Below, piece by piece: positions 1-4,899 of a stretch of DNA of 8,930 nt (its first letter is position 1; every line of letters begins with the position of its first letter). The notes below the pieces were generated by a model. It did no database searches. It was given only the letters and a program-made list of their open reading frames with translations, and was not told the origin of the DNA. Position numbers and translations under genes: made by a program. This DNA comes from Pseudomonadota bacterium (GTDB taxonomy: Bacteria > Pseudomonadota > Alphaproteobacteria > Rhizobiales > Hyphomicrobiaceae): the NCBI GenBank assembly GCA_023412745.1, contig JAEZBZ010000246.1:1-8930 (forward strand), in the 5' to 3' direction.

Positions 1-12
1 CATCCAATCCCC

Positions 13-33
13 ATACAACCGATACAACCGATA
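13..33. repeat. 9-bp tandem repeat, 2.3 copies
   Basis: The unit ATACAACCG occurs at 13-21 and 22-30 and is followed by a partial ATA at 31-33. The second copy runs directly into the left arm of the hairpin at 28-60. The pattern is exact, but the array is too short to assign a role; it could be a binding-site pair or a chance duplication. Confidence 0.6.
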
Positions 34-60
34 AGGGTGTTTCCTTACCCCTCTTATCGG
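28..60. other. long inverted repeat with an alternative inner hairpin
   Basis: CCGATAAG at 28-35 is the exact inverse of CTTATCGG at 53-60, giving an 8-bp stem. Inside it GGGT (35-38) can pair with ACCC (47-50). A competing small hairpin pairs TAAGG (32-36) with CCTTA (43-47) around a 6-nt loop; it uses the same bases and so excludes the large stem. No run of T follows on the plus strand, and only scattered T follows on the minus strand, so it is not a textbook intrinsic terminator. It could be an operator, an mRNA-end structure for a gene left of the window, or a repeat fragment. Confidence 0.5.
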
Positions 61-109
61 CGTACGCACACGCCGCGCGCCTCCGACGTTTGCGGCATCG
101 ATGTTTCGC

Positions 110-147
110 CGCCCGCCCCCCCCCCCCGCGTCCCCCCGCCCCCCCCA
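110..147. repeat. poly-C tracts (C12, C6, C8); G-rich on the minus strand
   Basis: An uninterrupted run of 12 C lies at 116-127, a run of 6 at 132-137 and a run of 8 at 139-146, with shorter C-runs on the left side. Read on the minus strand this gives four or more closely spaced G-runs, the pattern able to form a G-quadruplex. The tract lies downstream of the stop codon of the minus-strand thioredoxin-like gene and is non-coding. Such runs slip in replication and in sequencing, so the exact lengths should be treated with caution. Confidence 0.7.
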
Positions 148-157
148 CGGCCGCATC

Positions 158-193
158 AAAGACCAACAGAACAGCGCTGACAATGGCTCAGCG
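158..193 (-). terminator. probable intrinsic terminator of the thioredoxin-like gene
   Basis: On the minus strand, starting 13 nt after the stop codon of the 207-596 gene, CGCTGA (193-188) and TCAGCG (180-175) form a 6-bp stem with a 7-nt loop. A T-rich, imperfect tail follows, with T bases scattered over about 15 nt. The stem is short and the tail is not a clean T-run, so this is a plausible but weak terminator. The G-rich block just beyond it could help stop transcription. Confidence 0.4.
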
Positions 194-206
194 GTGACGC
201 CGCGGA

Positions 207-596
207 TCAATTCCGCGACAGCATATGGTTGACCATGTGGAAGAAGTTCTCAGGGCCGGCATAACCGGTGATGCGGCTGACCTCGCGGCCGTCATCCATC
301 AGAACGATGGTGGGCACGACGGTGAGCGGTTCGGCGAGGCTCGCTTCCGGCGCCGTCGCGTGGGAGACGTTGACGAACCGGATCGGCACTTCGGTGGCGC
401 GCTGGGATTTCAGGTAGTCGGGCAGCACGTCGCGGCGCATCAGTCCGCAGTAAATGCAGTTGTCGGTTTCAAAAACTACCAGTTCGCGTGCACCGGCCGG
501 CAAGGGCGTGGTGGTGTCGCGTGCCGCCCGGCTGCTCATCGAAAAGGCGCCAATCATGGCCGCCAACAGCAATGCTCCCGCCAGTACGCGATACAT
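207..596 (-). CDS. exported thioredoxin-fold protein with a CxxC motif
   Basis: A protein of 129 residues. Residues 1-25 look like a Sec signal peptide or membrane anchor: one Arg, then a hydrophobic stretch (about 5-19) ending in small residues. The mature part is a compact thioredoxin fold: a beta strand ending in ETDNCIYC places the redox pair at Cys47 and Cys50, and Val94-Pro95-Thr96 is the expected cis-proline loop facing it. The protein therefore probably acts in thiol-disulfide exchange in the periplasm; the partner is unknown. Relatives are often annotated as thioredoxin-family or SoxW/SoxS-like, but no sox genes are visible here, so no symbol is given. The ATG at 596 is preceded by GGGAGG at about 8 nt, a good ribosome-binding site. 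It lies 139 bp downstream of the broken glycosyltransferase gene on the same strand, with a CtrA-like site in the gap, and may have its own promoter. Confidence 0.88.
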   Translation of the reverse strand: MYRVLAGALLLAAMIGAFSMSSRAARDTTTPLPAGARELVVFETDNCIYCGLMRRDVLPDYLKSQRATEVPIRFVNVSHATAPEASLAEPLTVVPTIVLMDDGREVSRITGYAGPENFFHMVNHMLSRN

Positions 597-686
597 CCTT
601 TAGGCCTCCCGCTACACAACCGCGAACCGGGCGCGGACTGGGAGCCAAGACATAGCGCGCCGCAGTTGTTCAGCGGAGACGATACG

Positions 687-701
687 TAAATTTCTGGTTA
701 A
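687..701 (-). promoter_or_regulatory. possible CtrA-type binding site
   Basis: On the minus strand the sequence is TTAA, seven bases, then TTTA, and it begins with TTAACCA. The known CtrA box of alphaproteobacteria is TTAA-N7-TTAA with a preferred TTAACCAT half, so this matches seven of the eight core bases. It lies about 90 bp upstream of the thioredoxin-like start codon in an AT-richer patch of an otherwise GC-rich gap, where a promoter could be. A one-mismatch match to a short AT-rich motif can occur by chance. Confidence 0.28.
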
Positions 702-735
702 GCCGCGTGCCGGGAACAAAGAGAGCGGCGCGGGT

Positions 736-1818
736 TCACGCGGTTTTTGAGCCGAGCTTCCGGCTTTGGATATAGCGCGACATTGTCCGCTTGGTCCGCT
801 CAGAGGCCGTCGTGCGTCCCGGCACGGCATATTCGATTGCGTGCACGAACATCCGCGCCGTGGTTTTCCAACTGAACGATAGCGCATGGCGGCGCACGGC
901 AGCCCGATCGAGCTGCAACGCCGCAAGACAGGCCTGGTGCAGATCATCGTCCAGCACACCCGCGATGCCCGACGGCACATTGTCGATAGGCCCGGAAACC
1001 GGATAGGCCGCGACCGGCACACCGGATGCCATGGCCTCCAGCAGCACCACGCCGAACGTATCGGTGCGGCTCGGGAATACGAAGACGTCAGCCGAGGCAT
1101 AACAGCGGGCGAGGTCCTCGCCGAACCGCGCGCCGGTGAACAGCACGTCGGGATATTGAGCCCGCAGGAATGGCAGCAGCGGGCCGTCGCCGACCACTAC
1201 TTTGCGGCCCGACAGGTCGAGCCGCAGGAAGCTCTCGATGTTCTTTTCGACCGCGACACGGCCGACATAGAGGAACACCAGTTCTGAACCGAACAGCCGC
1301 TCGGTGCGCGGACGGAACAGCTCGGTATCGACGCCACGGGTCCACGGCAGAAGACGCTCGAATCCGCGTTGTGTCAGATCCTTAGCGATGCTGTCGCTGG
1401 AAATCAGCACGCCCGCCGCGCTGTTGTGAAACCCGCGCTGTATGGCATAGGTCCAGCTTTCCGGCACGCCGAAACGCGCCGTGACGTATTCCGCATAACG
1501 GGTGTGGAACGACGTGGTGAACGGCCGTCCGCGCTTCATGCAGTGGGCGCGCGTCATCCAGCCGATCGGGCCTTCGGTTGCGATGTGGATGAAATCGCAG
1601 CGCGACTCCGCTATGCGGTCCGCGACATGGGCGAAACCGGGCAGCGCCAACCGAATTTCTGGGTAGGTCGGGCACGGGACGCTCCGGAACTCGTCCGGCG
1701 TCAGGAACATCAGTTCCACGCCGAGCGCCGGGATATGCGCGGCGAGGTTCTCCTAGGTGCGCACGACGCCGTTGACCTGAGGTCGCCAGGCATCCGAGGC
1801 GATAAGTATGCGTGTCAT
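736..1818 (-). pseudogene. GT4-family glycosyltransferase broken by an in-frame amber stop (agt/SqdX/MgtA-like)
   Basis: The intact form would be 360 residues from the ATG at 1818, which has GGAG 6 nt upstream. The N-terminus, ILIASDAWRPQVNGVVRT, is the typical opening of GT-B lipid or mannosyl transferases, but codon 22 (1755-1753) is TAG, and the same frame resumes with ENLAAHIPALGV. The rest is undamaged: TYPEIRLAL, TSFHTRYAEY, the sugar-nucleotide domain opening FLYVGRVAVEKN, then VVVGDGP, and the motif SRTDTFGVVLLEAMASG (the EX7E motif with Asp in the first position). A GTG at 1719 could start a 327-residue product, but no Shine-Dalgarno sequence precedes it and the product would lack the first strand and acceptor loop. 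Substrate by analogy: a nucleotide sugar added to diacylglycerol or another membrane acceptor, as in Agrobacterium Agt or SqdX-type enzymes; this is not provable here. A sequencing error is the main alternative to a true pseudogene. Confidence 0.8.
1753..1755 (-). other. premature amber codon at codon 22 of the glycosyltransferase
   Basis: The TAG is in frame with both the ATG at 1818 and the open frame that continues to 736. In remembered relatives the residue after VVRT is leucine, so one base change (TTG to TAG) would explain it. It lies inside a CCTAGG palindrome at 1752-1757. Confidence 0.85.
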
Positions 1819-1916
1819 GCGCGGCTCCATTCCGCGGCCGGCGCGGGCAACTCCGCGACCATGCTGACGCGCGCAATGACTTGTGCGTCAGGTTCCTGGC
1901 ACGAGATAGAGCGGAT
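1815..1916 (-). other. short open remnant ending in an ATGA overlap with the glycosyltransferase start
   Basis: In the frame one base off the glycosyltransferase, 33 codons are open after a TGA at 1919-1917. They end at a TGA (1817-1815) that overlaps the ATG at 1818 as ATGA. The last residues are AELPAPAAEWSRA. There is no convincing start codon with a ribosome-binding site, so this is not a complete gene. The overlap is the arrangement expected of a coupled upstream gene, so it could be the tail of a deleted partner. Chance is the alternative. Confidence 0.22.
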
Positions 1917-1994
1917 TCAGTTTTCAGGAATGTGACAGGGCGCGGTGCGCGTGCTTAATCAGGCGGGACGCGCCAACGCGGTCCGGTTGCCCGC

Positions 1995-2822
1995 TCAATA
2001 GACCCGGTTGGGGAAATAGCGCAGCACCAGTTCCTCGAAACGTCCGCTGGCACGAACCCGTTGCAGCGAGCGGTTGAGCAAGGCCTTCAGCGCCGGATCG
2101 CGCTTCGAAACGGCGATCGCCAATCCATCGCCGAAGAACTTCGCCTCATGGAAGGCGCCACCTTTCAGCGCGCAGCACTCGCGCGATGCGGTGCCGCCGA
2201 CCCAGAAGCCCAGCCCGATGCCATCGTCGAACACCACATCGACTTTGCTGTTGGCGAGCGCCTCGCGCGCTGCTTCCGGCGTCTCGAACACCTGGATCGA
2301 GCTGTAGCGGAAGAAGGCGCGCAGATACGCCTCGTGCGCCGTGCCCTTGGCGACTGCAATGCGGCGGCCGTCGAGGCCCTCAGGCGTGATCTCGTACTGC
2401 TCTGCGTCTCGGCGCCCGGCAAACCGCGCGGGCGTGTGGAAATAGCGGTCGGTGAAATCGACCGAGCGCAGCAGCCGGCTGGAAATGGAATGGCCCGCGA
2501 TCACTGCGTCGGCGTCGCCGCGATTGAGCGCGATCATAAGTTCATCCCAGGGCCGCACCTGGACGTCGCAGGCGACGCTAGCTTCCAGGCAGATCGCGCG
2601 CGCCAGATCGACGTTGAAGCCGGAAATGACCCCTTCCTCATCGTAGTAGTTGAACGGCGGAAAATCGCCATCGGTGAGAAAGCGCAGTACGAGGCGGCGG
2701 GTGCTGTCGTCTCCAGTCTGCCCCTGGGCTTCCGACTGCGCAGGCGTTTGCGCGACAGCAGGCTGGAATATCCAGCCCGTCATGATCAGCGCCGCCAGCA
2801 GAAGGTGGATAAGTCGCCCCAT
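1995..2822 (-). CDS. periplasmic solute-binding protein, amino-acid ABC type (SBP_bac_3)
   Basis: A protein of 275 residues from the ATG at 2822. This start is chosen because it places a clear Sec signal peptide at the very N-terminus: MGR, a hydrophobic core, then AVA-Q with likely cleavage after residue 24. A further in-frame TTG at 2870 would add 16 residues in front and bury the signal. GGAG lies 12 nt upstream of the ATG. The mature protein has the family-3 pattern: DFPPFNYYDEEGVISGFNVDLARAI near its start, then WDELMIALNRGDADAVIAG, VDFTDRYF, the domain-crossing LDGRRIAVAKGTAHEAYL and DVVFDDG, and a helical C-terminus. It should capture a small polar ligand, probably an amino acid, but the ligand cannot be read from sequence. 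No permease or ATPase gene is adjacent, so it either serves a transporter encoded elsewhere or has a sensing role. The next gene on the strand starts 176 bp downstream. Confidence 0.88.
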   Translation of the reverse strand: MGRLIHLLLAALIMTGWIFQPAVAQTPAQSEAQGQTGDDSTRRLVLRFLTDGDFPPFNYYDEEGVISGFNVDLARAICLEASVACDVQVRPWDELMIALNRGDADAVIAGHSISSRLLRSVDFTDRYFHTPARFAGRRDAEQYEITPEGLDGRRIAVAKGTAHEAYLRAFFRYSSIQVFETPEAAREALANSKVDVVFDDGIGLGFWVGGTASRECCALKGGAFHEAKFFGDGLAIAVSKRDPALKALLNRSLQRVRASGRFEELVLRYFPNRVY

Positions 2823-2888
2823 CGTCGCACTCGGCTCCACATGCTTCAGTCGTTGCCTAGAGGCTGGCAAGTCGACCTGTAGCGTGAT

Positions 2889-2906
2889 CCTAGGCCGCTA
2901 CCTAGG
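2889..2906. repeat. paired CCTAGG palindromes in the divergent intergenic region
   Basis: CCTAGG at 2889-2894 and again at 2901-2906, 12 bp centre to centre. The second copy sits in the 8-bp palindrome ACCTAGGT. A further CTAG lies at 2857-2860. CTAG is scarce in most proteobacterial DNA, so paired copies about one helical turn apart between divergent genes suggest an operator. They lie just downstream of the candidate minus-strand start site, where a repressor could act. No regulator is identified. Confidence 0.35.
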
Positions 2907-2926
2907 TGCCGGCGACTCGCACGAAA

Positions 2927-2955
2927 GACATATCCTGAGACACCGGCTCGGACAA
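2927..2955 (-). promoter_or_regulatory. candidate sigma-70-type promoter for the solute-binding protein gene
   Basis: On the minus strand, TTGTCC (2955-2950) and TATGTC (2932-2927) are separated by exactly 17 bp, resembling -35 and -10 boxes. Transcription would start near 2920 and give a leader of about 100 nt, with the CCTAGG pair in its first 35 nt. The -10 box matches the consensus at four of six positions, so this is only suggestive. No comparably good promoter was seen for the plus-strand gene at 3016. Confidence 0.35.
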
Positions 2956-3015
2956 TCCGTTCGGCGGATCACGCACGCGACGCGGCGCGCGCACCCGACA
3001 TAAGGCGAAGAGAGA

Positions 3016-4815
3016 TTGTCTCGCCCGTCACCCAAGGCCGGATCGTCCGAAGACGCCGCGTCGGAGTACGCCTTTCTGGTCGGCACCGCTGTTGACCGCG
3101 AGACGCTCGATCATGCCATTGCGCTTGCGCAGCGCTGGGGTGTGGCGCCGCATGAGGTGCTGCTGGCGCGCGGCTGGATTCCGCCGGACGATTACATCGA
3201 GGCGCTTGCCCTCTATCTCGGTGTCATACCCATCGGTGAGGATCGTACAGCGGCCGATGGCCAGCGGATCGTGATGCTGGACGGCATCATCGCGCGACCA
3301 TGGGAGATCGCGTCGCGCGTTGCCGCTCATGAAGCCGCGGGCGCGCTGGTTATCCTCAGTCCGACTTACCGGCTGCACGATGTCGAGCCGTCGCATCTTC
3401 GCGCCGACCGGCTCACCAACGCGGTTGCCGGCCTGCTGCGCTGGCGCCCGGTGATGTCGGCCGGCGCGCCGACATGGCGCTGGCAGGTGTTTGCGGCCAC
3501 CATCGCGCTGGGCCTGACCATTGGCGGCATCGCGACCGCGCCGGATGTCGTCTACCACGCGGTGTTGATGCTGCTGACGGCGGCCTTCCTGCCGATGGTG
3601 GTGCTGCGTCTCGCGATTCTTATCGCCGGGATATGGCCGGTGCCCGCAATTCCGCGCGATGCCCACATTCCGGATGACGAGCTGCCCGTCTATACGCTGC
3701 TGGTGCCGATGTTCCGGGAAAGCGCGGTGCTGCGCCAACTCGTCGATGCGATTTCTAAGCTCGACTACCCGCCAGCGAAGCTCGACGTGCTGCTGGTACT
3801 GGAAAGCGTCGATGTGGAAACGCGCGCGGCCGCGGCGGCGCTTGATCTTCCAGGCTTCATCCGCGTGATCGTGGTGCCGGATCGCCAACCGCGCACCAAA
3901 CCTAAGGCACTGAACTATGCGCTGAAGTTCGCGCGCGGCGATTACGTGGTGGTGTTCGACGCGGAGGACATGCCGCGGCCGGATCAGTTGCGCAGCGCGC
4001 TGGCGACATTCCGCGCCAGCAGCGCCAACACCTATTGCCTGCAGGGCCGGCTCGCCATTCACAACACGCACGATGGCTGGCTGGTCCGGCAATTCGCGCT
4101 TGAATATGCGGTGCTGTTCGGCCTGACATTGCCGGGGCTGGTGCGCCTGAATCTACCAGTCCCGCTCGGCGGCACCTCCAATCACTTTCCCCGGCATGTG
4201 CTGGAGCGCTGGAGCGGCTGGGATCCGTTCAACGTGACCGAGGACGCCGACCTCGGCATCCGGCTGCGGCGTACTGGCGGCCGCATCGGTATGCTGGATT
4301 CGGTGACCTGGGAGGAAGCGCCGGAAAGGTTCGGCGTCTGGTTGCGGCAGCGCACGCGTTGGCTGAAGGGCTGGATGCAAACTTACCTCGTGCACAATCG
4401 CCAGCCGATCCAGCTCTGGCGCGATCTCGGCCCGGCCGCTTTCATCGGTTTTCATCTGTATTCGGGCGGCCTGATCCTGTCGGCGCTTGTGTTTCCGATC
4501 TTCTGCGCGCTGGCGGCCGTCGATCTGTGGCGCGGTTACTGGCTGTCCAGCTTCTCCACACCGGTGGAGCGGGTCGTTTGGGCGATCGCAGTGTTCAATC
4601 TGGCGGCGGCTTATGTGGGCTCGGTGGTGGCGGCTTGGATCGCGGCATGGCGCATGGGTCGCGCGCGCCTGGCGCTGGGCGCTTTTGTGATGCCGGTATA
4701 CTGGCTGCTGATCTCGCTGGCCGCCTATCGCGCGCTGTTCCAGCTCATGACAGCCCCTTACCGCTGGGAGAAGACCGAGCATCGACCACGGACGTCCCGC
4801 GTTCGGACGGGATGA
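3016..4815 (+). CDS. membrane GT2 glycosyltransferase with an N-terminal GspE/MshE-like domain
   Basis: A protein of 599 residues. Residues 20-72 (ending VLLARGWIPPDDYIEALALYLGV) resemble the small helical domain at the N-terminus of GspE and MshE ATPases. Two membrane segments lie at about 155-175 and 179-206. The cytoplasmic GT-A domain follows: LVPMFRE (229-235), Asp266 in LESVDVET, FDAEDMP with Asp315 and Asp318 as the DxD-type metal site, GTSNHF (386-391), TED (408-410, likely catalytic base) and QRTRW (445-449), the QxxRW motif of processive synthases. Three or four further membrane segments lie at about 472-502, 518-546 and 553-580. All residues expected for activity are present. It probably polymerises or exports a surface polysaccharide or glycosylates a membrane acceptor; sugar and product are unknown. 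The start is TTG with a GA-rich stretch just upstream. An in-frame TAA at 3001 excludes earlier starts, and a later start would cut into the N-terminal domain. glpK begins 84 bp downstream on the same strand. Confidence 0.87.
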   Translation: MSRPSPKAGSSEDAASEYAFLVGTAVDRETLDHAIALAQRWGVAPHEVLLARGWIPPDDYIEALALYLGVIPIGEDRTAADGQRIVMLDGIIARPWEIASRVAAHEAAGALVILSPTYRLHDVEPSHLRADRLTNAVAGLLRWRPVMSAGAPTWRWQVFAATIALGLTIGGIATAPDVVYHAVLMLLTAAFLPMVVLRLAILIAGIWPVPAIPRDAHIPDDELPVYTLLVPMFRESAVLRQLVDAISKLDYPPAKLDVLLVLESVDVETRAAAAALDLPGFIRVIVVPDRQPRTKPKALNYALKFARGDYVVVFDAEDMPRPDQLRSALATFRASSANTYCLQGRLAIHNTHDGWLVRQFALEYAVLFGLTLPGLVRLNLPVPLGGTSNHFPRHVLERWSGWDPFNVTEDADLGIRLRRTGGRIGMLDSVTWEEAPERFGVWLRQRTRWLKGWMQTYLVHNRQPIQLWRDLGPAAFIGFHLYSGGLILSALVFPIFCALAAVDLWRGYWLSSFSTPVERVVWAIAVFNLAAAYVGSVVAAWIAAWRMGRARLALGAFVMPVYWLLISLAAYRALFQLMTAPYRWEKTEHRPRTSRVRTG

Positions 4816-4857
4816 CCGACACGATGCACTTCGTTACTGTGGCACGTCCGCGATAGA

Positions 4858-4877
4858 CGGCACATCACCTGGTGCCG
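4858..4877 (+). other. small hairpin in the glpK leader
   Basis: CGGCAC (4858-4863) pairs with GTGCCG (4872-4877) around an 8-nt loop, ending 11 nt before the Shine-Dalgarno sequence AAGGAGG at 4889-4895. A second GGCAC at 4841-4845 could compete for the same right arm. It may affect translation or separate the glycosyltransferase and glpK messages. No known riboswitch is recognised. Confidence 0.25.
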
Positions 4878-4899
4878 AAGGGTGAGACAAGGAGGCCAC

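Noticed and set aside
1..197. A plus-strand frame open from the left edge to a TGA at 195-197.
   Set aside because: It runs through the poly-C block as poly-proline and crosses the hairpins. It has no visible start or domain, so it is most likely non-coding.
736..2822. A lipid-remodelling cluster made of the glycosyltransferase, the solute-binding protein and glpK.
   Set aside because: The glycosyltransferase is broken, the solute-binding protein looks like an amino-acid binder, and glpK is on the other strand behind an unrelated GT2 gene. Proximity alone does not support a system.
2823..2870. A longer start (TTG at 2870) for the solute-binding protein.
   Set aside because: It would place 16 charged and polar residues before a clear signal peptide. 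The ATG at 2822 gives the expected N-terminus.
2061..2882. A 273-codon plus-strand open frame opposite the solute-binding protein gene.
   Set aside because: No ribosome-binding site and no recognisable domain. The opposite strand carries a signal peptide and the family-3 pattern.
3028..4092. A 354-codon minus-strand open frame opposite the GT2 gene, with a similar one at 4153-4782.
   Set aside because: The products are rich in Arg, His and Gln with no domain, and the plus-strand frame carries complete GT2 motifs.
4882..4899. An earlier GTG start for glpK at 4882.
   Set aside because: The strong AAGGAGG at 4889-4895 lies inside that extension and is correctly placed for the GTG at 4900.
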